From JAXGQD01 sp964574395 (GTDB lineage Bacteria; Bacillota; Clostridia; Saccharofermentanales; Fastidiosipilaceae), in contig CAZNNL010000003.1 of assembly GCA_964574395.1 (NCBI GenBank), positions 1 through 63,963 of the forward strand: a DNA stretch of 63,963 nucleotides, in the 5' to 3' direction. Positions 34,690 through 44,200 of the stretch are shown piece by piece. A program made the translations under genes and the position numbers. How positions within the stretch are numbered: the first letter of the stretch is position 1; each line of letters starts with the position of its first letter. The notes beneath the pieces are model-generated. The model saw nothing but the letters and a program-made list of their open reading frames with translations, was not told where the DNA came from and did not search any database.

Positions 34690-35889
34690 ATGAAAATTTT
34701 AGTAATTAATGCAGGCAGTTCATCCTTAAAATACCAGTTTTTGGATAGCGCAACGAAGTCCTTATTGGCCAAAGGAAACTGCGAACGTATTGGTATCGAC
34801 GGTTCTTTTATCCGCCACACAGTAACTGGACGCGATCAAGTGGGTTTCGATATCAAGATGAACAACCACAATAAAGCCGTCAAAGCGGTCATCGATATTC
34901 TCACGTCTAAAAAAGATGGTGTCATCAAGGACATGAGTGAAATAGATGCCGTCGGACATCGTGTTGTTCATGGTGGCGAAGCATTCTCCAGCTCAGCCAT
35001 TATCGATGAAAACGTAAAAGATGCAATTCGCAAATGCTATGACTTAGCTCCCCTACATAACCCTGCTAACATGACTGGTATTTTAGCTTGTGAAGCTGCT
35101 ATGCCGGGCACGCCCCAAGTAGCGGTTTTCGACACAGCCTTCCATCAGACCATGCCAAATTATGCCTACACCTATGGCTTACCTTATAAATATTACAGAG
35201 ACCATGACGTGCGTCGTTATGGCTTCCATGGCACATCACATGACTTCGTTGCGAAACGTGCTGCTGAATTGATGGGCAAAGATATTGCTGATTTGAAAAT
35301 TGTGACTTGTCACTTGGGTAATGGTTCATCCATTGCTGCTGTTGACGGTGGTAAATCCGTAGATACAAGCATGGGTATGACGCCTATCGCAGGTTTGCCA
35401 ATGGGCACACGTTGTGGGGATATTGATATTGCAATTATTAGTCATCTTTTGGAAAAAGGTGTCCTAAGTAGTGTTAAAGAAGCTGATCGTGTCATGAACA
35501 AGGAATCTGGCGTCTTAGGTATTTCCGGCATAAGTTCTGACTTCCGTGACTTAGTTGCGGCTGCAGAAGAAGGCAACAAACGCGCGACCTTAGCGCTAGA
35601 TGTCTTTGGCTATGAGATTAAGAAGTTTATTGGTTCGTATGCTGCTGCCATGGGCGGAGCGGATGCCATTGTTTTCACTGCAGGAATTGGCGAAAATACG
35701 CCAGAAGTAAGAGAACGTGCCGTTAAAGGTCTTGAGTTTATGGGTGTCTCGTTTGACTATGAAAAAAATAAGACATTCCGTGGTGAGGGAGAATTGAACT
35801 ATCCCGACTCCAAAGTAAAAGTGCTAGTCATCCCTACGAATGAAGAACTATCTATCGCTAGGGAAGTGCTTCGTTTAGTTAAAGAATAA
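34690..35889 (+). CDS. ackA: Acetate kinase
   Basis: A 399-residue ASKHA-fold kinase that makes ATP and acetate from acetyl phosphate. It has the N-terminal LVINAGSSSLKYQFLD, the catalytic VAVFDTAFHQTMP and RRYGFHGTSHDFVAKRA, HLGNGSSIAAV, and FTAGIGENTPEVRE. It forms the usual pair with pta, and a strong hairpin follows it. Confidence 0.98.
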   Translation: MKILVINAGSSSLKYQFLDSATKSLLAKGNCERIGIDGSFIRHTVTGRDQVGFDIKMNNHNKAVKAVIDILTSKKDGVIKDMSEIDAVGHRVVHGGEAFSSSAIIDENVKDAIRKCYDLAPLHNPANMTGILACEAAMPGTPQVAVFDTAFHQTMPNYAYTYGLPYKYYRDHDVRRYGFHGTSHDFVAKRAAELMGKDIADLKIVTCHLGNGSSIAAVDGGKSVDTSMGMTPIAGLPMGTRCGDIDIAIISHLLEKGVLSSVKEADRVMNKESGVLGISGISSDFRDLVAAAEEGNKRATLALDVFGYEIKKFIGSYAAAMGGADAIVFTAGIGENTPEVRERAVKGLEFMGVSFDYEKNKTFRGEGELNYPDSKVKVLVIPTNEELSIAREVLRLVKE

Positions 35890-35910
35890 AAGTATCTAGG
35901 AGACCCAAAG

Positions 35911-35936
35911 TTAGGGCAGCTCTACAGCTGCCCTAA
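35911..35936 (+). terminator. Hairpin after ackA
   Basis: TTAGGGCAGCT and AGCTGCCCTAA are perfect 11-base arms around CTAC. There is no T-run after it, so it may be a weak or factor-dependent terminator, or it may protect the pta-ackA mRNA end. It is also close to the MarR-family gene start. Confidence 0.55.
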
Positions 35937-35957
35937 TGCATATGTGAGGGGGACAAT

Positions 35958-36476
35958 GTGACGGTAAACGATTACCAAGAAGAACTTCTAGAACTCTTTC
36001 TAGACTTGCATGAAAAATTAGTTTTGACTACGGAAGCAGCATTACAGGATGGTCGCTTTAGAAATCTTTCTAGAAATGATTTAAGAACACTCAAAGCTAT
36101 TGGTTTACATGCGGAGAAAACAATGGGTGAAACAGCCCAAGAATTAAGAATCACTTTAGGTACCTTGACTGTCGCAATCAATAAGCTGGTCAAGAAGGGC
36201 TATGTTAAACGTCACAGAGCATCTGAGGACCAAAGGCGTGTACTTTTATCCCTAACTAGAGAAGGGCAGGTGGCACTGAGGCTATTCAGGAAATTTAATC
36301 GCGTGCTTATGCAACGGGTACTCAGCGATATCAGCCAATCTGAGCAACGTATGTTTTATGAGTTTTTAACGAACATGAATGATTTCATGATGGACCAATA
36401 TTTGGATTACAAAAAACGTAAAATCAAAGCCCGTGAAGATAGCCTAGCTAGTGATGTGCAAGGTGAAGAAATATGA
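35958..36476 (+). CDS. MarR-family regulator, possibly FabT-like
   Basis: A 172-residue winged-helix regulator. The DNA-binding part shows MGETAQELRITLGTLTVAINKLVKKGYVKRHRASEDQRRVLLSLTREG, the classic MarR recognition helix and wing with the DxR motif. It starts with GTG after GAGGGGG. Its stop overlaps the start of an acyl carrier protein gene. In lactic acid bacteria the MarR protein FabT controls fatty acid synthesis and sits next to such genes; a similar lipid role is inferred here. Confidence 0.88.
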   Translation: MTVNDYQEELLELFLDLHEKLVLTTEAALQDGRFRNLSRNDLRTLKAIGLHAEKTMGETAQELRITLGTLTVAINKLVKKGYVKRHRASEDQRRVLLSLTREGQVALRLFRKFNRVLMQRVLSDISQSEQRMFYEFLTNMNDFMMDQYLDYKKRKIKAREDSLASDVQGEEI

Positions 36477-36718
36477 CACGACAAGAAATTACAAAAATTG
36501 TCACTGATATTGTTGCATTAGCTTCCGGCATCCCTGCTTCGGAAATTAGTCCAAGTCGTGATTTCATCTCTGATTTGTGCTTAGATTCACTTGCCATAAT
36601 AGAAATCATTGTAGATTTGGAACGCACGTTTAAGGTAGAAATATCAGACGAATTATCAGAACGCATGCATGATATCAATGACGTGGTAAAATACATCGAT
36701 ACCCATCTTAATCCCTGA
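36473..36718 (+). CDS. Acyl carrier protein
   Basis: An 81-residue carrier protein. The phosphopantetheine Ser is in the LCLDSLAIIEIIVDLE helix (about residue 39). The rest is the normal four-helix acidic fold ending with DINDVVKYIDTHL. It overlaps the MarR gene by four bases. It may be a second, specialised ACP rather than the housekeeping one, since no fab genes are nearby. I infer that it works with the lipid enzymes that follow. Confidence 0.92.
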   Translation: MTRQEITKIVTDIVALASGIPASEISPSRDFISDLCLDSLAIIEIIVDLERTFKVEISDELSERMHDINDVVKYIDTHLNP

Positions 36719-36754
36719 TACAAGATGAAAAATAATTAGTCGTTGAGGAAAGCC

Positions 36755-37900
36755 ATGCTTTTAGTTTTTATACTTAACCCACATGCCGGAAACGGTCGTA
36801 GTCATATGCTTGCGGAACGCTTGGCACACAAAGGGGTAGCCAACGGATTTGAAATTGTCACAATATCAGAAAGACGTAAAAGCAAGGGTTGTATTCTTGA
36901 ACTAAAAAAAGACGCAAACGCCAACGGCTTCGACGAAATAAGAGTTTATCGCAATTCAAAGTTGGGGAATAGTTTGTCACTTTGCCGAAAACTCGCCACA
37001 AAATATGGTGAGCAGCTTGTGGTTGTCGCTTGCGGAGGGGACGGCACCGTGAACGAAGTTGCACATGCCTTGTGTGGAACAAAGGCTGGGATGATGGTCA
37101 TTCCATTTGGCAGTGGGAATGATTTTTCTAAATCCATCTACAAAACAGCGTATCGCCATAGCTCTAGCCTACTAGAAGCTTTGGGACTGGATGAAAAACA
37201 ATGCAGAACTAAAGAAACTAGTTCATGGCCGAATTTAAGCTCGTTTCCTGTAGATATCGTTGAGTTCATTGACGATAAAGACTATCGCCATTGCTTTGTT
37301 AACGCTATCTCGATTGGTTTTGATTCTGCCGTAGCAATCACTGCGTCTAAGATTGTGCGTCGCCTTCCTGGCATTGGGAAAGTTGCCTACATGCTCGCCG
37401 TTATCCCCGCATTGTTTAAGAACAAACACTTCGCCTTAGATTTCGAATTACTTGGTTCTGCTTGGAAAGACCCGCGTGTCAGTGAATCCAAAGACGTGCG
37501 CGATTCTGCCAAACTCATCTGTGAAAGTAAGTCATATTCCCTCACGGCGCTCACCAATGCGCGCTATTATGGGGGTGGCTTCCAACCCAATCCCTTTATG
37601 AATTTGCAGGATGGGGTTATTGAAATTGTTATTTCCAAACCATTGAATTTACCTAAAATTGCTAAGTTGATTGGAGCATACCGCAAGGGCGTGGCGCAGA
37701 ATTACGATATTTTAGATATGTATTCAGCGAAGGCTGGCAAAATCTGCTCGGCCTCCAAGTCGGAACCCTTAGTAATTACTTACGATGGAGAGGCGCTTTA
37801 TAGCAGCCGTATCGATTTTGAAGTCAAAGAAAAAGCCTTGAGACTTTGTATGCCCAAGGCTTGTGCACATGAATCTTTACAGGAGCAAGCTGAGGATTAA
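36755..37900 (+). CDS. Diacylglycerol kinase family lipid kinase (DagK/YegS type)
   Basis: A 381-residue lipid kinase of the DAGK catalytic family. It shows LNPHAGNGRS at the start, the nucleotide-binding VVACGGDGTVNEVAHAL and MVIPFGSGNDFSKS, then the C-terminal beta domain (LTNARYYGGGFQPNP). The ATG at 36755 follows GAGGAAA; an in-frame TTG at 36743 overlaps that site. It probably returns diacylglycerol to phosphatidate, the product also made by the PlsC enzyme encoded next. It is about 60-80 residues longer than the smallest members. Confidence 0.85.
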   Translation: MLLVFILNPHAGNGRSHMLAERLAHKGVANGFEIVTISERRKSKGCILELKKDANANGFDEIRVYRNSKLGNSLSLCRKLATKYGEQLVVVACGGDGTVNEVAHALCGTKAGMMVIPFGSGNDFSKSIYKTAYRHSSSLLEALGLDEKQCRTKETSSWPNLSSFPVDIVEFIDDKDYRHCFVNAISIGFDSAVAITASKIVRRLPGIGKVAYMLAVIPALFKNKHFALDFELLGSAWKDPRVSESKDVRDSAKLICESKSYSLTALTNARYYGGGFQPNPFMNLQDGVIEIVISKPLNLPKIAKLIGAYRKGVAQNYDILDMYSAKAGKICSASKSEPLVITYDGEALYSSRIDFEVKEKALRLCMPKACAHESLQEQAED

Positions 37901-37925
37901 GCCTATATGCTTGCTTTCTTTCTTG

Positions 37926-38678
37926 TCATTTAATATTAGGAATTTCTTTGTTGGCAAAACGAAAATGCAGCCAATCACTAAGGACCTGATTCATTTCCTT
38001 GATATTTACATAGTTTGCCGGATTTAAAGCTTTACCAAAGGTAATAATTAAACGATGACGCTTTTTTGTCACTGGATTACGCAAGGCAGGTAGTGCCATG
38101 TTCGGATTAAAAATGTTGTATGCACCATCTAAGAAAACGGGCACAAGTGGAACATTGGCCTTCTTGGCGATGTAGCAGGCACCTTCTTGGATTTTTCCAA
38201 GTTCACCGTCTTTACTGCGGGTACCTTCGGGATGAATAAGCAGAATATTGTTGCCTTCTTCCAACGCATCTTTGGCGCTGACGAGCGCTCTGACAGGGTT
38301 GCCTTGGCGTTTGATGGGAATGCCGCGCCCGACGCGCATGATGATTTTGCCAAAAGGACCATACTTGGTCAGTAAGTCTTCAGCGCCGATACAACAAAAT
38401 TTTTGATATTGTTCTTTGGGCAGTGCGGACATAATCCACATGCCGTCAACGAAGGTTTCGTGGTTAGCCGCCAATATATAGGGTGAGCTTTGGGGCAAAT
38501 TCTCAATGCCGCGCACCTCGATTTTTACCCCCAAACGGGTGATTAGCATGCCCAAGTGATAGAAGAAACGGCCACTAAAACGACGCTCTAGCGGTTTAGG
38601 TTTTGGTATTTCTTTAGTATTCCTTGTGGCCTTTTTCATGATCAAAGGTTTATTTATACTTTTATCAATTTCGCTCAT
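37926..38678 (-). CDS. plsC: 1-acyl-sn-glycerol-3-phosphate acyltransferase (PlsC family)
   Basis: A 250-residue acyltransferase that adds the second acyl chain to make phosphatidate. It has the NHETFVDG catalytic box (His and Asp five apart), the GRGIPIKRQG block, the substrate motif IHPEGTRSKDGEL and VPLVPVFLDG. A perfect GGAGG precedes the ATG on the minus strand. It is convergent with the lipid kinase gene and divergent from the membrane protein gene. Confidence 0.92.
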   Translation of the reverse strand: MSEIDKSINKPLIMKKATRNTKEIPKPKPLERRFSGRFFYHLGMLITRLGVKIEVRGIENLPQSSPYILAANHETFVDGMWIMSALPKEQYQKFCCIGAEDLLTKYGPFGKIIMRVGRGIPIKRQGNPVRALVSAKDALEEGNNILLIHPEGTRSKDGELGKIQEGACYIAKKANVPLVPVFLDGAYNIFNPNMALPALRNPVTKKRHRLIITFGKALNPANYVNIKEMNQVLSDWLHFRFANKEIPNIK

Positions 38679-38725
38679 GTTAGGCCTCCTTTTAGCTACA
38701 TTCTACGATGAAGTATTTCAATAGT

Positions 38726-38753
38726 GTTAAGTACTTTTTAATATAATCTTAAC
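38726..38753. promoter_or_regulatory. Inverted repeat in the plsC/membrane-protein divergent region
   Basis: GTTAAG (38726-38731) and CTTAAC (38748-38753) flank A/T-rich sequence that contains TATAAT. It is a plausible operator in the plsC promoter region, perhaps for the nearby MarR-family protein. The regulator and the exact promoter are not proven. Confidence 0.35.
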
Positions 38754-38839
38754 CTGAAGATAACGCAAGTTCGCTAATTATTTAGCAACATGCGCTAGCA
38801 TCAAGATTTGATTTTTCTTCTCTGCTGACAGTCTCATCA

Positions 38840-38848
38840 TGTTATAAT
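38840..38848 (+). promoter_or_regulatory. Extended -10 promoter for the membrane protein and acyl-CoA ligase genes
   Basis: TGTTATAAT is a perfect extended -10 (TGN-TATAAT) about 50 bases before the GTG start at 38898. No good -35 is visible, as is usual for this promoter class. Confidence 0.5.
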
Positions 38849-38897
38849 TATTGGCATCATTTAATGTTGTTTTAAGATGATAAGGAAGTGAACAAAA

Positions 38898-39371
38898 GTG
38901 AAGAAAGAAACACTGGTCCTGATGTCATTTGTTCCATTTTTCAGCAGTTTTGTAGCTGATTTTTTTCTGTCAATTCCAGGAATAAGGGTATTGTTTCTTT
39001 TTGCCATGCCAGTTGCTATGAGTATTTTTTGGTGGGTGCTGGGGAGTTTGTTTGCCAGATTTAAGTGGCCTTATTGGAAGGCAGTGCTGACTGCACACAG
39101 TTTAGGAATAGTGTCGGTTCTGGTTTATTACATCATGCAATTGTTGCCAGGTTCAGCGCCGCTATTATTAAGTCGTTTAGTGCAACGCTTTACCTTGCCG
39201 ATTTCACCTTGGGCTTCCTACGTTTATGAGTTTTTAGGTTTTCCAAGTAGTCCTGACTTATTTAACACGCAGGCGATTACGGTAGCATTGCTAATGATGA
39301 TGCTATTGTTTTCACTTGCTTTTGCCATAAAGAAAATTAGAGGAACACAGCGCACAGCGAGACAATTTTAA
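38898..39371 (+). CDS. Membrane protein of unknown function
   Basis: I do not recognise this family. It is a 157-residue hydrophobic protein with about four membrane segments (roughly residues 5-25, 30-50, 62-82 and 127-148) and a basic C-terminal tail. It starts with GTG seven bases after AAGGAAG. It sits 25 bases ahead of the acyl-CoA ligase gene on the same strand and shares its promoter, so a role in lipid handling is possible. It carries two copies of the octamer TTTTGCCA. Confidence 0.7.
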   Translation: MKKETLVLMSFVPFFSSFVADFFLSIPGIRVLFLFAMPVAMSIFWWVLGSLFARFKWPYWKAVLTAHSLGIVSVLVYYIMQLLPGSAPLLLSRLVQRFTLPISPWASYVYEFLGFPSSPDLFNTQAITVALLMMMLLFSLAFAIKKIRGTQRTARQF

Positions 39372-39396
39372 GAGGCTCATTTAAAGGAGATTTTTT

Positions 39397-41199
39397 ATGC
39401 AAATTATTGAAGGTAAGAGAATTTACAACACGCGCACATTCAATACGCTCATCGAAATGTTAAGGCAGAGCACGGAACTACATGGTGATAAGTCCGCTTA
39501 TATGTTCCGCCGTAAACCTCATGGCAAGATTTTGACGCGCACTTATAGTGAACTTGTCGCGAACATCGAGGAGCTGGGTACCGCACTCATCGACTTGGGG
39601 CTGCAAGGAGAGCGCATAGCTCTGGCTGGCGAAAACTGTTATGAGTGGGTTGTGTCCTACTATGCGACAGTGAGTGGCGTGGGCGTTGTTGTTCCTTTGG
39701 ATAAACTTTTGCCTGCAGGTGAATTGATTGAACTGCTTAAACGCAGTAAATCAAAAGCGTTTATTTTTACACCTGCCCTGATGGACATAGCGCTACAGGC
39801 TAAGGAAGAAGTAGACAGTCTAGAATATTTAATTTGCATGAATGAGGTCAGCCCCAAACCTTTGGATCTTAAAGATAAACCGGAAGAGAAGTTTTTCCGC
39901 TACACCAGCCTGATTAGAAAAGGCGCGGCGCTTCTTGAAGACGGCGACAAGCGTTTTCTCAAAGCGGAAGTTAATGTCGATGAAATGTGCACTTTGCTCT
40001 TTACATCAGGCACTACCAGTATTGCTAAAGGGGTCATGCTTTCCATGAAGAACCTGGTCAGCAATGCCAGTGGAGCGGCTGCTGTATTGGAGATTTTTCC
40101 GGGAGAACGGGCGCTTTCTGTTCTACCGCTGCATCATAGTTTTGAGCAAATGGCAGGCATGATTGTCATGCTCTACTTCGGCACCTGTATTTGTTTCACG
40201 GATGGCCTGCGTTATCTGGCAGAAAATCTCGTTGAATGGCGCATCAACGTCATGCTAGGCGTACCACTACTCATGACAAATATTTATAAGCGTATCCATG
40301 ACAAGATTGAGAAAAGCGGAAAAGCAGGTCTCGTTAACGCGCTCAGACCGCTCGGTAGGGGCTTGGCCCAAGTGGGCTTCCAGACGAACCGCAAGCTTTT
40401 CAAGAGTATCCTTGATGGTTTGGGTGGCGGGCTTCGTCTCGTGGTCACCGGAGCTGCCGCGATGGATAAAGACGTCATTCAAGCCTTCCTCGATTTTGGC
40501 GTGACCTTTTTCCAGGGCTACGGTTTGACGGAATCTTCGCCAGTTGTTGCCTGCTGCAACATGAAACTGAACATTCCCGGCACGATTGGACCTCCCATTT
40601 ATGGCGTTCAAGTAAAGATTACTAACGATAATCCTAATGAGCCAGGTGAGATACTGACCAAGAGCGACTCCGTTATGTTGGGTTACTTTGAAGACCCAGC
40701 CCTGACCGCGGAAGTCATTGACGAGGATGGTTGGTTACACACGGGTGACATGGGTTTCATCGATAATCGTGGCGCAATCCACATTACCGGTCGCGTCAAG
40801 AGTATGATTGTGCTTACTAATGGAAAAAAGGCCTTCCCCGAAGAAATTGAATTCTTAATCAATACTATCCCTGGCATCAAAGAAAGCATGAGTTGGGGCG
40901 AAACCAATGCTCGCGAAGCGGTAGACATCTGCGCCAAACTGCAATTTGATTTTGATACCTTAACCAAACATGCAGGTGAAGATGCCGCTGCGCGTACGCG
41001 TTGGATTAGAGAAAGACTTGAGGAAGTTAATGAAAAGATGCCAGAGTACAAGCGCATCAAGTACTTCATCTATACTGACAAAGATATGATCCGTACCACC
41101 ACTTTAAAAGTGAAGCGTTTTGAAGAACTAGACAGTATCCATGCTTGGCTCGCCGAACAAGATATGACGATGAGGGATGCTGACGGAAGCTATCAATGA
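39397..41199 (+). CDS. AMP-binding long-chain acyl-CoA ligase
   Basis: A 600-residue adenylate-forming enzyme. Conserved parts: LLFTSGTTSIAKGVMLSMKN (P-loop-like A3), GYGLTESSPVVACC (A5), GWLHTGDMGFID (A7) and GRVKSMIVLTNGKKAFPEEIE (A8, with the Lys later in TTLKVKR). It would activate fatty acids with ATP and load CoA, or possibly the adjacent acyl carrier protein. AAAGGAG precedes the ATG. With ACP, PlsC and the lipid kinase it suggests use of external or recycled fatty acids. Confidence 0.9.
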   Translation: MQIIEGKRIYNTRTFNTLIEMLRQSTELHGDKSAYMFRRKPHGKILTRTYSELVANIEELGTALIDLGLQGERIALAGENCYEWVVSYYATVSGVGVVVPLDKLLPAGELIELLKRSKSKAFIFTPALMDIALQAKEEVDSLEYLICMNEVSPKPLDLKDKPEEKFFRYTSLIRKGAALLEDGDKRFLKAEVNVDEMCTLLFTSGTTSIAKGVMLSMKNLVSNASGAAAVLEIFPGERALSVLPLHHSFEQMAGMIVMLYFGTCICFTDGLRYLAENLVEWRINVMLGVPLLMTNIYKRIHDKIEKSGKAGLVNALRPLGRGLAQVGFQTNRKLFKSILDGLGGGLRLVVTGAAAMDKDVIQAFLDFGVTFFQGYGLTESSPVVACCNMKLNIPGTIGPPIYGVQVKITNDNPNEPGEILTKSDSVMLGYFEDPALTAEVIDEDGWLHTGDMGFIDNRGAIHITGRVKSMIVLTNGKKAFPEEIEFLINTIPGIKESMSWGETNAREAVDICAKLQFDFDTLTKHAGEDAAARTRWIRERLEEVNEKMPEYKRIKYFIYTDKDMIRTTTLKVKRFEELDSIHAWLAEQDMTMRDADGSYQ

Positions 41200-41231
41200 G
41201 CTAAGACAAGGGCGAATGAGAAGGGGGAAAA

Positions 41232-44200
41232 GTGCAATTACTTTACGGAAAATATATTGGCCAAGTTGCTGATCATGTTTTGGATCTTATAGAGACACAA
41301 AGACAAGCAGGACAGTTTCGACGGGCATTTTTGATTGTTCCGGATGCACGTACCCTAAGTTTAGAACAGCGTTATTTACAAAGGCTGGCGAATGGCAGCT
41401 TGATGCGCGCGGAGATTTTAAGCTTCGGGCGCTTAGCGCTTCGCTTTGCTGGGGAGGCTGCCTTGCCACTACCTCCTTCGCTTTCCGCACAATCTCAAGC
41501 CCTTTTAATTAGGGATATTTTATTAAGTCAAAAAGAAGCTTTTCGCCTCCTAAACCCCTTAGCTAGAAAGCCGGGCTATTTGGAAAACTTGCGCGTCGAG
41601 TTAGCTTCGCTTCGGCGTCTAGGTTTTAATGCCGCTGCCTTAGCGAACATGGCCGAAATAGCTAGTTTGCAAAGCTTAGACGACACCGCAGCTGACAAGT
41701 TTAAAGAGCTGTCGCATTTAGCGGAAAAATATGAACAAACGCTGACTGAATTAGGGCGTAGAGATGGTAGTGCTGATCTCGACCTTTTGGCTGAGCTCTT
41801 AGAATCTTGGGCGAGTAATCAGAGTCTGCCCTCGGCATTGAAAAACAGTGCGTTTTTCATCTTAGGTTTTGGCGAAAATCGTTTGTTCTCCTACCAAGAA
41901 GAACGTGTGATTCATGCTTTAGAGAACCTAGGACAAAGCGTGACAGTAGCATGTGTTGCTGACTATTGTCCTTCAAACCTTGAGTCCGCAGACCGAGGGG
42001 CCATGGCCTGGAGACAGGGAAGACGCGTTCTTCTCAAACTCGCTTCAGCCTATCCAAGTGCCAAAGTAAGTGCCGTAAAGTCCACTCCCACTACAAGCGC
42101 TCAACAAGCCGAACACTTGTATGCAGCTGCACAAGCAGCGGACGAGCCGGTCACTTCTGTCGAAGAACAGAGAAAGAGCCAGCTCATTGCGGCTGAAGAC
42201 ATGCGTTTGCTCATTGAAAAAGTATTGGCTTATATTCAAAAGAAGGTGAAAGAAGAAGGGTGGCGTTATCAGGACTTTACGCTTTGCCTCTGTGATAGCC
42301 AAGCAGCCATGCGTTATTTGCCGCAGGCATTAGCAGACTTTGGCATCCCTGCTTTCATCGATGAACGTGAGCAGTTGATACAGAGCAGAATCTTTCGCGA
42401 ATTAAGTGCTTTTATGCACCTTTCGCTTTCCAATTATGACCTGCAAGCATTGTGTAGTTTGCTGCGTTTAAACATCGCAAAAGCGGATTTGAGAGAAGTC
42501 GACCTATTCGAGAATTTCTGCCTGATGCACGGGATAAAAGGATACAAATTATTTTTGCCAAAGTACTACAGCAAAGATTATCAACAAGAGCGCTCGAGTG
42601 AGGCTTGGCTTTTTGCCAAACAACATGTCCTACCTCTCAAAGCACTGACAGACGCATTTAGAAGGTGCAAAACCATTACAGAAGCAGTGACAGCCGTGCT
42701 GAGTTATTTAGAATTGAGTGACGCAGAGTTGCGTATGAATCAACTTTACGACGAGGAGATGCTCAGCGGTAACGCGGAAGCGGCACGTAGTCTTAGTTTG
42801 TCATGGAATAGTTTACTGGCTCTTTTGGAAGACAGCCACAGCCTCATTCCAAGTGGTAGCATGAACGCCCGAGATTTCAGAGAACTCGTGGTGAGGGCAG
42901 CATCGAGCAGCTACATTGGAGCGGTTCCCTCACTGCTCGATGAAGTGTATGTTGGCAATCCGCACACCAGTTTGAGTCAGCGGCCTAGGCAAGTGATCAT
43001 GATGAATCCCAGCGTTACGAATCTGCCGGGAAGAGTGACGCGGCAAGGCATACTCAATGATTTAGATTATGTGTTTCTGGAAAAAAACAGTGAACGACGC
43101 TTGCCGCTATCTCCTGAAGATGCTCCATTTGAGGATAGTTTTTTTATTCAACAACTGCTTGCGGCAGGGCAAGAGATGCCATTAATTGCTTGCAGCCGAC
43201 AAGATAAAGCGCTCCCGCATTTTTTACTGAATTTCTTAGGGCTAAGCAACTATGATGCTTTAGACGCCGCCATAAACCAGGAGATTAAAAGCCTTGCACT
43301 AGAGCGCCTTTTTTCCCAAAGATTGCGTAACGAAAAAGCGTGGTTTGCTAAATATGGCAGCAGTCCCATGCGTGGCGCGGAATTACAAGCGCTTAAAATG
43401 TCAGAAGCCGAAGACTTTAGTAGGGATGCAATTTATTCTGCATCACGTTTGGAACGCTACACTGCATGTCCCTATTCTTACTTGATGCAGTACATTCTAG
43501 GCATTGGGGCTCGGCCAGAATTGCAGTTGGATGATGCGAGCGGTGGACAGCTGCGGCACCTACTGATGGAGAAGCTGTTTACGCCCTTGCTCTCTCAAAA
43601 TGGACTTTTACTCGAAACTGAGGCGAAACGTGCACTCTTAGGTGATTTAGAAAATCACTTGAATCTACGTGCGCTGACTGAGCAGAGTAAAATCTTGGTT
43701 GCGCAGGGGGAGATATCCGATTCGTATTTGGATTTAGGTGTTTTTGGCAAAACCACCAGACCGATTCTTCAAGCTGTCTCAGCAGCGGGCGCATTGAACG
43801 TGGATCATTTTGCCAATGATATGCGTTGGCCTATCGCGACAGAGTGGATGTTCGGCGTAGGCGGCAAGCCAAACCTAAAGTTGACAGATGTAGACAATCC
43901 TGGTTTTCAGGTCAACCTACGTGGTTTAGTCGATCGCATTGATATTACCAGTGTTGGCGGATTAGAGCGTTACGCGGTTACAGACTATAAATCCTCTAAA
44001 CGCACGATTGACTACATTGCGTTGTGGGAAGGGCTAGATTTACAGTTGCCGATTTACTTGTTGGCCGTCAAGGATGCGTTTCAACTTGAAGCAAAACAAC
44101 TGGGGGAAGCAAGCTATTTTCATCTCAAGCGTTTTGGTGAAAGTCTACTCCAAAACATGCCCAAGTCAGAATTGAAGAAACTGGAATCATCACTGCAACT

